In this document: positions 11,683 through 20,396 of the stretch, one piece after another
Position numbering within the stretch: position 1 is the stretch's first letter
Layout of the letters: each line of letters opens with the position of its first letter
Source: Sulfitobacter aestuariivivens
Lineage (GTDB): Bacteria > Pseudomonadota > Alphaproteobacteria > Rhodobacterales > Rhodobacteraceae
DNA: 64,000 nt
NCBI RefSeq assembly: GCF_014763045.1
Contig: NZ_JACTAG010000001.1
Location: forward strand, 1,903,634 to 1,967,633
Direction of reading: 5' to 3'
The notes under the pieces: model-generated
What the model was told of the DNA's origin: nothing
What the model saw: only the letters and a program-made list of their open reading frames with translations
Database searches by the model: none
Program-made: the position numbers and the translations under genes

Positions 11683-12090
11683 ATGTACAATCACATCCTG
11701 ATACCCGTGAGCTTTGACGAAAACCGCGATGCGAGCGGCGCCATTGAGATTGCGAAAGCCTTGCTGAGCGCCGAAGGCCGCATCAGCCTGGTTCACGTGA
11801 TCGAACCGCTGCCGGTCCACGTTGAGGATGCGCTGACTGCCGAGATTCGCAAATCCCACCGGGACAGGGCTCAGTCGAGGCTGGATGCGCTGTCCGAGGA
11901 GAATGGCATCACCGATACCTTCCTGCTGAAAGGTCACGCCGGGCGGACCATTGCGGACTGGGCAAAGGACAAGGATGCCGATTGCATCGTGATCTCGTCA
12001 CACAAGCCTGTGTTCTCAGACATCTTTCTTGGATCGACCGCAAGCTGGGTCGTGCGCCACGCCGGCTGTGCGGTGCATGTGCTGCGATAG
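11683..12090 (+). CDS. Universal stress protein, UspA family
   Basis: Cytoplasmic 135-residue protein of the Usp fold. It begins with MYNHILIPVSFDE, carries the HVIEPLPVHV strand region and ends with the nucleotide-loop-like stretch FLGSTASWVVRHAGCAVHVLR, where G-S-T-A replaces the G(S)(V/T) ATP motif of the binding group. AGGAG lies before the ATG at 11683. It is flanked by two perfect FNR boxes, between fnrL and ccoN, the usual place for such a gene in this bacterial order. Induction at low oxygen is therefore likely; its exact function is unknown. Confidence 0.9.
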   Translation: MYNHILIPVSFDENRDASGAIEIAKALLSAEGRISLVHVIEPLPVHVEDALTAEIRKSHRDRAQSRLDALSEENGITDTFLLKGHAGRTIADWAKDKDADCIVISSHKPVFSDIFLGSTASWVVRHAGCAVHVLR

Positions 12091-12097
12091 CGGTCCG

Positions 12098-12111
12098 TTG
12101 ATCCAGATCAA
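12098..12111. promoter_or_regulatory. FNR box upstream of ccoN
   Basis: TTGATccagATCAA is a perfect FNR consensus, eight bases after the uspA-like stop codon. Its centre is 93.5 bases before the ccoN start. Activation from -41.5 would start transcription near 12146 with a leader of about 52 bases. Confidence 0.93.
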
Positions 12112-12197
12112 GGTTTTGCCCCGAATCCTCATCTAAAGGTGCCCCAAAGGTGCGCAGAGCAGGCTCTGCGGCTGCCAGATTGCAAGAAGGCGACGCT

Positions 12198-13802
12198 ATG
12201 ACATACGTAAAAATTTTGCTGCTTGGGATAATTACCCTCCTGGCCTTGCTGGCCGCGGATTGGGGAAGAGATCCGGCTTACATCCTGCATGCCTGGATCA
12301 TTGCAGCGATTTCCTTTGGGATGTTCATCTACCAGCTGCGCAAGGCGGATACGCCCCAGCTTGCTGACCCCGAACACGGGTCTTATGCGGATGGTGTGAT
12401 CCGCGCAGGCGTGATTGCAACCGCCTTTTGGGGGATCGCCGGATTTCTGGTGGGCACGTTCATCGCGTTCCAGCTTGCCTTTCCGGCGCTGAATTTTGAC
12501 TGGGCGCAGCCTTTCGCAAACTTCGGGCGGCTCAGACCACTGCACACCAGTGCTGTCATATTCGCCTTTGGCGGCAACGCGTTGATTGCAACGTCGTTTT
12601 ACGTGGTGCAGCGCACCTCAGGCGCGCGTTTGTGGGGGGGAAATGCGGCCTGGTTCGTGTTCTGGGGCTATCAGCTTTTCATCGTGATGGCGGCGACGGG
12701 CTATCTGCTGGGGGCGACGCAGTCCAAGGAATACGCGGAACCTGAGTGGTACGTCGATCTGTGGTTGACTGTCGTATGGCTGGTCTATCTGGCTGTCTTT
12801 CTAGGGACGATCTACAAACGCAGAGAGCGCCACATCTACGTCGCCAACTGGTTTTACCTGAGCTTCATCATCACCGTTGCGATGCTGCATGTGATCAACA
12901 ACCTGTCGATCCCGGTCAGCATCTGGGGATCGAAATCCGTGCAGGTCTTTTCAGGCGTGCAGGATGCGATGACGCAGTGGTGGTACGGCCACAACGCTGT
13001 CGGTTTCTTCCTGACGGCGGGTTTTCTGGGCATGATGTACTACTTTGTGCCCAAGCAGGCCGAACGCCCGGTTTACTCTTACAAACTGTCAATCATCCAC
13101 TTCTGGGCGTTGATCTTTCTCTATATCTGGGCGGGTCCGCACCACCTGCATTACACGGCTCTCCCTGACTGGGCGTCCACGCTTGGGATGGTCTTTTCGA
13201 TTATCCTGTGGATGCCCAGCTGGGGTGGCATGATCAATGGCCTGATGACCCTTCAGGGCGCCTGGGACAAGCTGCGCACGGACCCGATCCTGCGGATGTT
13301 CGTGCTGTCGCTGGGCTTTTACGGCATGTCGACCTTTGAGGGGCCGATGATGTCGATCCGCGCGGTCAACTCGCTGAGCCATTACACCGACTGGACCATC
13401 GGCCACGTGCATTCCGGTGCTCTGGGCTGGAACGGCATGATCACGTTTGCCTGCATCTACTTCCTGACACCCAAGCTGTGGGGACGCGCGCAAATGTATT
13501 CGATGTCGGCCATCAACTGGCACTTCTGGCTCGCGACGCTTGGCATCGTGCTGTATGCGGCCTCGATGTGGGTGACCGGCATCATGGAGGGCCTGATGTG
13601 GCGCGAAGTCGATGACCAGGGCTTCCTCGTCAACAGCTTTGCCGACACCGTGAGCGCCAAGTTCCCGATGTATGTCGTGCGCGGTCTGGGCGGTGTCCTG
13701 TTCCTGAGCGGTGCGCTGGTCATGTGCTGGAACATGTGGATGACCATCCGCGGTGCCCAGCCGGCACGCACCCCCGCCCCCAATGCAATTGCAGCAGAAT
13801 AA
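12198..13802 (+). CDS. ccoN: Cytochrome cbb3 oxidase subunit I
   Basis: Catalytic subunit of the high-affinity cbb3 oxidase, a proton-pumping heme-copper oxidase in the inner membrane. The 534 residues contain about 12-14 membrane segments. Histidine landmarks include [25 protein letters not shown] (low-spin heme), [15 protein letters not shown] (CuB and the cross-linked tyrosine helix), [13 protein letters not shown] (CuB histidine pair) and [16 protein letters not shown] (heme ligands). ATG 12198, with AAGAAGG before it, gives [10 protein letters not shown] at the start. It is the first gene of ccoNOQP. Confidence 0.97.
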   Translation: MTYVKILLLGIITLLALLAADWGRDPAYILHAWIIAAISFGMFIYQLRKADTPQLADPEHGSYADGVIRAGVIATAFWGIAGFLVGTFIAFQLAFPALNFDWAQPFANFGRLRPLHTSAVIFAFGGNALIATSFYVVQRTSGARLWGGNAAWFVFWGYQLFIVMAATGYLLGATQSKEYAEPEWYVDLWLTVVWLVYLAVFLGTIYKRRERHIYVANWFYLSFIITVAMLHVINNLSIPVSIWGSKSVQVFSGVQDAMTQWWYGHNAVGFFLTAGFLGMMYYFVPKQAERPVYSYKLSIIHFWALIFLYIWAGPHHLHYTALPDWASTLGMVFSIILWMPSWGGMINGLMTLQGAWDKLRTDPILRMFVLSLGFYGMSTFEGPMMSIRAVNSLSHYTDWTIGHVHSGALGWNGMITFACIYFLTPKLWGRAQMYSMSAINWHFWLATLGIVLYAASMWVTGIMEGLMWREVDDQGFLVNSFADTVSAKFPMYVVRGLGGVLFLSGALVMCWNMWMTIRGAQPARTPAPNAIAAE

Positions 13803-13814
13803 GGAATTCGGCAC

Positions 13815-14540
13815 ATGGCCATTCTAGACAAACATGCCATTCTCGAAAAAAGCCCGACGCTGCTGCTGACCGCTTCGCTGCTGGTTGTCACAATCGGGGG
13901 GCTGGTGGAAATTGCCCCGCTGTTCTGGCTGGAAAACACCATCGAAGACGTTGAGGGTGTGCGCCCCTACTCTCCGCTGGAACTGGCCGGGCGCGACATC
14001 TACATCCGCGAAGGATGCTATGTCTGCCACAGCCAGATGATCCGCCCGATGCGCGACGAGGTCGAACGCTACGGGCATTATTCGCTGGCGGCCGAAAGCA
14101 AGTATGACCACCCGTTCCAGTGGGGGTCAAAACGCACCGGGCCTGATCTGGCGCGCGTTGGGGGGCGGTATTCGGATGCCTGGCATCTTGATCACCTCAT
14201 TGATCCGCAATCGGTGGTGCCTGAAAGCGTGATGCCGAAATACAGTTTTCTGCTGAACGCGACACTGGATGGCGATGACATCGGTGATCTGATGAGCGTG
14301 CACCGGTTTGTGGGCGTGCCCTACACCGACGCGCAGATCGAAGCGGCCTATGCCGACTTTACTGCGCAAGGGGATCCAGACAGCGACTATGACGGGCTGA
14401 TCGAACGCTATCCTGGCGCGGTAGTGGCCAACTTTGACGGCCAATCTGCGCTGACGGAGATGGATGCGCTGATTGCCTACCTGCAGATTCTTGGCACGAT
14501 GGTCGATTTCTCGACCTTCACGCCCGATGCAAGCCGATAG
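13815..14540 (+). CDS. ccoO: Cytochrome cbb3 oxidase subunit II (monoheme cytochrome c)
   Basis: Membrane-anchored monoheme cytochrome c, 241 residues, that passes electrons to ccoN. An N-terminal membrane anchor lies at about residues 16-36 ([22 protein letters not shown]). The heme site reads [12 protein letters not shown], with the methionine of MPKYSFLL as the likely sixth ligand. AAGGA precedes the ATG, twelve bases after the ccoN stop. Order and spacing are those of the standard operon. Confidence 0.97.
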   Translation: MAILDKHAILEKSPTLLLTASLLVVTIGGLVEIAPLFWLENTIEDVEGVRPYSPLELAGRDIYIREGCYVCHSQMIRPMRDEVERYGHYSLAAESKYDHPFQWGSKRTGPDLARVGGRYSDAWHLDHLIDPQSVVPESVMPKYSFLLNATLDGDDIGDLMSVHRFVGVPYTDAQIEAAYADFTAQGDPDSDYDGLIERYPGAVVANFDGQSALTEMDALIAYLQILGTMVDFSTFTPDASR

Positions 14541-14553
14541 GAGGAAATGGCAG

Positions 14554-14790
14554 ATGGAAACCTATTCAATGCTCCGCGAAATTGCTGATAGCTGGGTGCT
14601 GCTGGCGATGTTCATCGCCTTTCTCGGGGTGGCCGTGTGGTCGTTCTGGCCGAGCCAGAGTTCCGCCCGAAAGGACGCCAGCATGATCCCTTTCCGTAAT
14701 GAAACAGCGCCTGCACGCGCCAAAGACAACAAAACCGGCGGCCTGGGCGATAAGACCAAGGCGTTGAAGGTGGAGACAAAAAATGTCTGA
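14554..14790 (+). CDS. ccoQ: Cytochrome cbb3 oxidase subunit CcoQ
   Basis: Small membrane protein of 78 residues that stabilises the cbb3 complex. It has a single membrane segment, WVLLAMFIAFLGVAVWSFWP (about residues 14-33), and a short charged tail ending in KVETKNV. I chose ATG 14554 because GGAGG lies at 14540-14544 and the product begins METYSMLREIADSW, as CcoQ proteins do. Its stop overlaps the ccoP start by eight bases, so the two are translationally coupled. Confidence 0.93.
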   Translation: METYSMLREIADSWVLLAMFIAFLGVAVWSFWPSQSSARKDASMIPFRNETAPARAKDNKTGGLGDKTKALKVETKNV

Positions 14791-15649
14791 CAAGAATATC
14801 GACGAAACCACCGGAACCGAGACCACCGGCCATGTCTGGGACGGCATTCGGGAACTGAACTCGCCCCTGCCGCGCTGGTGGCTGTGGACGTTTTATGCCA
14901 CGATCGTTTGGGGCATCGGGTATGTGATCGCCTATCCTGCCTGGCCGATGATATCTGGCGCGACGGCTGGCGTGCTGGGCTATTCCACCCGGGCCGAGTT
15001 GGCCGAGAGTGTCGATGCCCACGAATTGGCCAACGCCAGCCTTGTAGGAGAGTTGGTGAAGGCCGACATCACCGGTCTGGCCCCGTCGGACGATTTGCAT
15101 CGCTACGCGGTGGCGCGCGGTGGTGCGGTGTTTCGCGCCCACTGCAGCCAGTGTCACGGGTCGGGCGCTGCGGGCGCCAAGGGCTATCCCAACCTGCTGG
15201 ACGACGACTGGCTTTGGGGTGGCAGTATGGCGGACATCGAATACACCGTGCGCCATGGCATCCGCAATGAGGCCGATCCGGATGCGCGGTATTCGGAGAT
15301 GCCGCAGTTCGGCGAGATCCTTGAAGAGAACGAACTGATGGCCGTGACTGAATATGTGATCAGCCTGTCCAGTCCAGAGCATGATGCGGCGCTTGCGGCC
15401 ACGGGTTTAGAACTTTTCGCCGACAATTGTTCCAGCTGTCATGGCGAGGCCGCCCTGGGCGATCCTGAACTTGGCGCCCCCAATCTGGCGGATGCGATCT
15501 GGCTTTACGGCAGCGACCGCGACGCCATCGAATACTCCATCCGGAATGCACGGTTCGGTGTGATGCCGCCGTGGCAGCCGCGCCTGACAGAGCCCGACAT
15601 TCGCGCGGTTTCTGTCTATGTGCACAGCCTGGGTGGCGGCGAAGAGTAG
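14783..15649 (+). CDS. ccoP: Cytochrome cbb3 oxidase subunit III (diheme cytochrome c)
   Basis: Diheme cytochrome c subunit, 288 residues, the entry point for electrons. A membrane anchor (about residues 34-56, WWLWTFYATIVWGIGYVIAYP) is followed by two cytochrome domains with heme sites CSQCHGSG (about residue 120) and CSSCHGEA (about residue 217). A methionine in each domain, MPQFGEI and MPPWQPRL, is in place as axial ligand. The start lies inside the end of ccoQ. Two hairpins follow the stop, separating ccoNOQP from the ccoG promoter. Confidence 0.97.
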   Translation: MSDKNIDETTGTETTGHVWDGIRELNSPLPRWWLWTFYATIVWGIGYVIAYPAWPMISGATAGVLGYSTRAELAESVDAHELANASLVGELVKADITGLAPSDDLHRYAVARGGAVFRAHCSQCHGSGAAGAKGYPNLLDDDWLWGGSMADIEYTVRHGIRNEADPDARYSEMPQFGEILEENELMAVTEYVISLSSPEHDAALAATGLELFADNCSSCHGEAALGDPELGAPNLADAIWLYGSDRDAIEYSIRNARFGVMPPWQPRLTEPDIRAVSVYVHSLGGGEE

Positions 15650-15689
15650 ATCAGTTGGTTCGCCTGTCTTTCAATGGGCAGGCGGACCT

Positions 15690-15733
15690 GCCCCCGGAAT
15701 GACCCTGTTCGCACGTTGCTCATTTCCGGGGGC
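15690..15733 (+). terminator. Hairpin ending ccoNOQP
   Basis: GCCCCCGGAATGA (15690-15702) pairs with TCATTTCCGGGGGC (15720-15733) around a 17-base loop, with one bulged base. A smaller stem, CGCCTG (15661-15666) with CAGGCG (15679-15684), lies just before it. There is no T run, so termination may be partial. It ends four bases before the FNR box of ccoG. Confidence 0.65.
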
Positions 15734-15736
15734 ACA

Positions 15737-15750
15737 TTGACCCAGATCAA
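15737..15750. promoter_or_regulatory. FNR box upstream of ccoG
   Basis: TTGACccagATCAA matches the FNR consensus at nine of ten positions, with the same C variant as the hemN/fnrL site. Its centre is 58.5 bases before ATG 15802; class II activation would give a start near 15785 and a leader of about 17 bases. Confidence 0.9.
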
Positions 15751-15801
15751 GGCCCAATTCTCCAAGCTCGTCTAACAAGACAGGGCGAACAGGATGACCC
15801 A

Positions 15802-17349
15802 ATGACCAACCCGTCCCTTTATGCGGCGCAAGAGCCGATCTTTCCACGCCGCGTCAGCGGCCGTTTCAGGACGCTCAAGTGGTGGATCATGATTGTCACG
15901 CTGGGCATCTACTACTTGACGCCGTGGCTGCGGTGGGATCGTGGGCCGAACCTGCCAGATCAGGCGGTGCTGGTGGATATGGCCAACCGTCGGTTTTACT
16001 TTTTCTGGATCGAGATCTGGCCGCATGAATTCTATTTCGTGGCCGGGTTGCTGATTATGGCCGGGCTGGGGCTGTTCTTGTTCACCTCGGCGATGGGCCG
16101 GGTCTGGTGCGGCTATACCTGCCCCCAGACCGTCTGGACCGACTTGTTTCTGCTTGTGGAACGCTGGATCGAAGGGGATCGCAATGCCCGCCTGCGTCTG
16201 CACCGCGCCAAATGGGACGTGCGCAAGGTGCGCCTGCGGATCACCAAGTGGACAACATGGCTGTTGATCGCGATTGCTACCGGCGGGGCCTGGGTTTTCT
16301 ATTTCACCGACGCGCCGCAGCTTGCTGTCGATCTGGTGCGCTTTGAGGCGCATCCCATCGCCTACGCCACCATCGGCGTTCTGACAGCGACCACCTTTGT
16401 CTTTGGCGGGTTCATGCGCGAACAGATTTGCATCTATATGTGTCCCTGGCCGCGCATTCAGGCCGCGATGATGGACAGCGATACGATCACTGTGGCCTAC
16501 CGAGAGTGGCGCGGAGAGCCGCGCGGCAAGGGCAACGTGCGCAAGCGTGACAAGCTGGCCGCACAAAAGGCCGAAGCCGAAGCGCAGGCAGCGGGGCCCG
16601 GTGCCGCGCGCTACGCCCCGACGCCCTACCCCAAGGCCGCGCTTCAGGTGGGGGGCACGCCACGGATCACCGCCGAGGTGCAGGAACATGGCGATTGCAT
16701 CGATTGCATGGCTTGCGTCAACGTCTGCCCCATGGGCATCGACATCCGCGAAGGCCAGCAGATGGAATGCATCACCTGCGCGCTGTGCATCGATGCCTGT
16801 GACGATGTGATGGACAAGATCGGCAAGCCGCGCGGGCTGATTGATTATCTGGCCCTGTCGGATGAACCCAGGGAACGCGAAGGCCAGCCGCCCCGCCCGG
16901 TCTGGCAGCACATCTTCCGTTTGCGGACCCTGCTTTACACCATCATGTGGGGCGCGATGGGTCTGGCGCTGATTTATGCGCTGTTCATCCGCACGGATAT
17001 CGAACTGACCGTCAGCCCGGTGCGCAACCCGACCTATGTGATCCAATCGGATGGCGCGGTGCGCAATATCTATGACGTGCGCCTGCGCAACAAGACCGGC
17101 ACCGCGCGCCCCTTTGGCCTGAGCCTGACCAGCGAGGACGTTCTGCGGATCGACCTCGAGGGGGCCAACGATTTGCTGCAGGTCACTGTCCCCGCAGACA
17201 GCACACTGATGCAGCGCGTCTATATCACGTCGCGCCCCGGCGATCCTGCAGCCACGCGCAACCAGACGGCCCTGCGGCTGTGGGTCGAAGACCTTGAAAC
17301 AGGCGACCGCGCCAGCCGCGCCACCACCTTCCACGGGAGAGAGCAATGA
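15802..17349 (+). CDS. ccoG: Cytochrome c oxidase accessory protein CcoG (RdxA/FixG family)
   Basis: Membrane iron-sulfur protein of 515 residues that helps deliver copper to cbb3 oxidase, acting as a cupric reductase in studied bacteria. Membrane segments surround two CxxxCP motifs, CGYTCPQTVW and CIYMCPWPRI, and a polyferredoxin region follows with CIDCMACVNVCPMG and CITCALCIDACDD (about residues 296-335). The C-terminal third is an immunoglobulin-like periplasmic domain. AGGA lies eight bases before the ATG. It begins the second half of the cbb3 locus under its own FNR box, and its stop overlaps ccoH. Confidence 0.95.
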   Translation: MTNPSLYAAQEPIFPRRVSGRFRTLKWWIMIVTLGIYYLTPWLRWDRGPNLPDQAVLVDMANRRFYFFWIEIWPHEFYFVAGLLIMAGLGLFLFTSAMGRVWCGYTCPQTVWTDLFLLVERWIEGDRNARLRLHRAKWDVRKVRLRITKWTTWLLIAIATGGAWVFYFTDAPQLAVDLVRFEAHPIAYATIGVLTATTFVFGGFMREQICIYMCPWPRIQAAMMDSDTITVAYREWRGEPRGKGNVRKRDKLAAQKAEAEAQAAGPGAARYAPTPYPKAALQVGGTPRITAEVQEHGDCIDCMACVNVCPMGIDIREGQQMECITCALCIDACDDVMDKIGKPRGLIDYLALSDEPREREGQPPRPVWQHIFRLRTLLYTIMWGAMGLALIYALFIRTDIELTVSPVRNPTYVIQSDGAVRNIYDVRLRNKTGTARPFGLSLTSEDVLRIDLEGANDLLQVTVPADSTLMQRVYITSRPGDPAATRNQTALRLWVEDLETGDRASRATTFHGREQ

Positions 17350-17798
17350 TCCGCGAAATCAAGGGCTGGCATGTCGCCGCCACCTTCGTTCTGGCCTTCG
17401 GCACCATCATCGCCGTCAACCTTACCCTTGCGGTGAATGCGGTACGGACCTTCCCGGGGCTTGAGGTCAAGAATTCCTATGTGGCCAGCCAGACCTTCGA
17501 TGCCGATCGCAAGGCACAACATGCGCTGGAGTGGGTTGTCGCAGCGCGCCTTGAGGGCAACGAGTTGATCCTTGATGTGCGCCGCGACGGCACGCCGGTC
17601 AATGCGCAGATCGAGACCGCCATCTTTGGCCGCGCCACTCACCGCGCGCAGGATCAGACGCCGGAATTTGTCTTTGACGGCACGGCGTTTCGCGCGCCCG
17701 TTCAGGCGGGTGCCGGCAACTGGAACCTGCGCATCAAGATGCGTGCGCAGGACGGCACGCTGTTTCAACAGCGCATCATCGTGAGGGTTGCCGCATGA
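17346..17798 (+). CDS. ccoH: cbb3 oxidase assembly protein CcoH (FixH)
   Basis: FixH/CcoH-family membrane protein, 150 residues, required for cbb3 oxidase assembly and thought to work with the copper ATPase CcoI. It has one N-terminal membrane segment (about residues 9-30, VAATFVLAFGTIIAVNLTLA), then the family motif NSYVASQTFDADR (about residue 41) and a beta-rich periplasmic domain. Its start overlaps the ccoG stop by four bases (ATGA) and its stop overlaps the ccoI start in the same way, so the genes are translated together. Confidence 0.94.
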   Translation: MIREIKGWHVAATFVLAFGTIIAVNLTLAVNAVRTFPGLEVKNSYVASQTFDADRKAQHALEWVVAARLEGNELILDVRRDGTPVNAQIETAIFGRATHRAQDQTPEFVFDGTAFRAPVQAGAGNWNLRIKMRAQDGTLFQQRIIVRVAA

Positions 17799-19912
17799 TG
17801 GCCTGTGCCGCCTGTGCGTCGGTATCGCCGGACATGTCGGCGGTCAGCGATGGTGCAGCGGCGCAGTTTTCCCTGCCGACGATTCACTGTGCGGGGTGCA
17901 TCGGCACCATCGAGCGGGCACTTGCGGGCGTCAACGGCGTGCGCGAGGCACGGGTCAACCTATCGCTCAAACGCTTGAGCGTCACCGGCCCGATCCAGCC
18001 TTCGGATGTCCTGCGTACGATCAAGGGACTGGGATACGAGATCTTTCTGCTTGATGCTGCGGTTTTGGACAAGGCGACAGACCGCAAGGGCCGCGATCTG
18101 TTGCTGAGGCTTGCTGTAGCAGGCTTTGCCATGATGAATGTGATGCTGCTGTCGGTTGCCGTGTGGTCCGGGGCCAGCGGCGCAACGCGCGACCTCTTTC
18201 ACCTCATTTCGGCAGGAATCGCGGTTCCGGTCGTGGCCTATTCTGCGCAGCCCTTTTTCCAAAGTGCCTTTGCGGCGCTTAAGGGCAGGCGGCTGAACAT
18301 GGATGTGCCGATCTCGCTCGCAATCCTGCTGGCAACGGGCATGTCGGTGTTTGAAAGCCTGCAGGGCGGGCGTCACGCCTATTTCGATGCCGCCTTGTCG
18401 CTGACATTCTTTCTGCTGATTGGTCGTTATCTGGACCACCGGACCCGCAGTGCCGCGCGGTCTGCCGCCAAAGAGCTGACAGCGCTGGAGGTCCACCAGT
18501 GCAAACGCATCAGGGGTGAGCGGGTGGAAACCGTGCCAACTTCTGCAGTTGCGATCGGGGATATTCTGCTGATTGAAAGCGGGATGCGCGTGCCTGTCGA
18601 TGGCACGCTGATGTCAGAAAACGCCTTGATGGATCGGGCCTTTCTGACAGGCGAAAGCGAAGCTGTGGACGTGGTTCAAGGCGCGGCACTACAAGCGGGT
18701 GAAATCAATCTTGGCGCCCCTGTTGAACTGCGCGCCACCGCCGTGGGCGAGGATACAACTCTGCGCCGCGTCGCAGCCTTTGTCGAAACCGCCGAGAACA
18801 GCCGCAACAGCTATACCGCACTTGCAGACCGTGCCGCGCAAATCTACGCACCCGCCGTGCACCTTTTGGCGTTCGTGGCCTTTGCGGCGTGGTGGCTGGG
18901 CTCGGGGGATGTTCGGCTGGCCCTCAATATCGCCATTGCCGTGCTGATCATCACCTGCCCCTGCGCGCTGGGTCTTGCGGTACCAGCGGTTACGACGGCG
19001 GCCATCAGTCGTCTCTTTTCGAAGGGGTTTCTGGTCAAACATGCCACGGCGATAGAACGGCTTGCGGATGTCGACCATATCGTTTTTGACAAGACCGGCA
19101 CGCTGAGTTCGCCCGCTGTCGACATCCCCGAAACACTGTCGCCGCGCGCGCGGTCAATCTGTCTCAGCCTTGCGCAACACTCTAACCACGCGCTGTCAGC
19201 CGCGCTGGCAGAGCGTTTGGCGGGCGTGCCGCCTGTTGCGCTGGACAGCATCGAGGAACATGCCGGTCAGGGCATCAGCGCCCGATTGGACGGTCAGGTT
19301 GTCCGGCTGGGTCGCGGCGCCTGGATCGGGGCGGATTTTCGCGGTTTTGGCCTGCGGATCGGCGAGAGCGCACCCATTGAGCTGCCGTTTCATGAGGTTC
19401 TGAAGCCGGGAGCACAGGAGGCGCTGAGCGACCTCGATCTGCCGAGCGAGATTGTCACCGGGGATCATGCGGCATCCGCCCGGAGGTTTGCGGATCTGGC
19501 GGGCCTGCCTGTTCTCGCTGATGCCCGCCCCGAGGACAAATCTCGACGACTGGATGCACTGGCAAAGGAAGGCCGAAAGGTGCTGATGGTAGGCGACGGT
19601 CTGAATGACACGATGGCGCTGGCCCGCGCCCATGCGTCGCTGGCACCAGCCTCTGCGTTGGATGTGTCGCGCAGTGTTTCGGATGTGGTACTGCTCAAGG
19701 AAAGCTTACAGGACCTGCCGTTGCTGATCCGCGTCGCGCGCCAGACCCAAAGGTTGTCCAAACAAAACTTCGCCATCGCAGCCCTTTATAACCTGATCGC
19801 CATTCCAATTGCGCTGGCAGGGTTTGCGACCCCCCTTGCGGCCGCGCTGGCGATGTCCGCGTCGTCGATCACGGTATTGCTGAACTCTGGCCGCATTGGA
19901 TACGTAAAATGA
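17795..19912 (+). CDS. ccoI: Copper-translocating P1B-type ATPase CcoI (FixI)
   Basis: Copper-exporting ATPase of 705 residues for metallation of cbb3 oxidase. It has an N-terminal heavy-metal-associated domain with IHCAGCIGTIE (about residues 31-41), eight membrane segments, the CPC metal site in TCPCALGLAVP, the phosphorylation motif DKTGT and the hinge GDGLND. The first 25 residues hold extra cysteines (MMACAACASV), which is common in FixI proteins. It overlaps ccoH by four bases and ccoS by four bases. Confidence 0.96.
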   Translation: MMACAACASVSPDMSAVSDGAAAQFSLPTIHCAGCIGTIERALAGVNGVREARVNLSLKRLSVTGPIQPSDVLRTIKGLGYEIFLLDAAVLDKATDRKGRDLLLRLAVAGFAMMNVMLLSVAVWSGASGATRDLFHLISAGIAVPVVAYSAQPFFQSAFAALKGRRLNMDVPISLAILLATGMSVFESLQGGRHAYFDAALSLTFFLLIGRYLDHRTRSAARSAAKELTALEVHQCKRIRGERVETVPTSAVAIGDILLIESGMRVPVDGTLMSENALMDRAFLTGESEAVDVVQGAALQAGEINLGAPVELRATAVGEDTTLRRVAAFVETAENSRNSYTALADRAAQIYAPAVHLLAFVAFAAWWLGSGDVRLALNIAIAVLIITCPCALGLAVPAVTTAAISRLFSKGFLVKHATAIERLADVDHIVFDKTGTLSSPAVDIPETLSPRARSICLSLAQHSNHALSAALAERLAGVPPVALDSIEEHAGQGISARLDGQVVRLGRGAWIGADFRGFGLRIGESAPIELPFHEVLKPGAQEALSDLDLPSEIVTGDHAASARRFADLAGLPVLADARPEDKSRRLDALAKEGRKVLMVGDGLNDTMALARAHASLAPASALDVSRSVSDVVLLKESLQDLPLLIRVARQTQRLSKQNFAIAALYNLIAIPIALAGFATPLAAALAMSASSITVLLNSGRIGYVK

Positions 19913-20067
19913 ACGTTCTGGTTGTGCTGATCCCCGTTTCCCTGATCCTTGGCGGTCTTGGCCTTGCCGCATTTATCTGGTCGGTTAAGTCGGACCAGTA
20001 TGAGGACCCCGAAGGCAACGCCAGCCGCATCCTGCTGGATAATGACAAGGGACCAGACGCGTCCTGA
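19909..20067 (+). CDS. ccoS: cbb3 oxidase maturation protein CcoS
   Basis: Small membrane protein of 52 residues needed to insert cofactors into cbb3 oxidase. It opens with MNVLVVLIPVSLILGGLGL, a membrane segment of about 20 residues, then AAFIWSVKSDQYEDPEGNA, the family signature (W-S-x-K-S-x-Q-Y-E-D). The start overlaps the ccoI stop (ATGA). It closes the ccoGHIS operon. It is short and easily missed, but sequence and position agree fully. Confidence 0.95.
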   Translation: MNVLVVLIPVSLILGGLGLAAFIWSVKSDQYEDPEGNASRILLDNDKGPDAS

Positions 20068-20396
20068 CGAGGCGGATTGGTAGTTGGCATGTGGTTCGGT
20101 TGACCCCCTGACCTCTTTGCCAACTGAATTTAGCGATGTGCTGGATGGTTAAGATGTCCTCGCTTCATCATCGCCACCATGACCCGAGAGCTACCCCTGC
20201 TCTGATCTCGTTCGACCTTTAGCCCCCCATTTCCAGCCTTGCTGGTATGGCTTTGGTGCAAAACGTTGTCCGGTCAAGATCGGACCAAAACCTGGACAGA
20301 GCTAACCTAAATTAGCGGATTCAATGGGGAGCAAGTCACGGGTCACATGCTACCCCAACGACAAGGGGCAGCTGAAATCATAACGATACCAGTTCG
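20068..20396. other. Gap without a gene between ccoS and the sulfatase
   Basis: These 329 bases follow ccoS and face the end of a leftward gene. I find no frame with recognisable protein similarity on either strand and no clear terminator. Base composition is lower in GC than the neighbours, which may mark an old insertion boundary. Confidence 0.5.

Noticed and set aside
15772..17346. A long antisense open frame of more than 500 codons opposite ccoG
   Set aside because: It lies entirely opposite a gene with clear iron-sulfur motifs and shows low-complexity H, Q and R-rich residues typical of GC-rich shadow frames.
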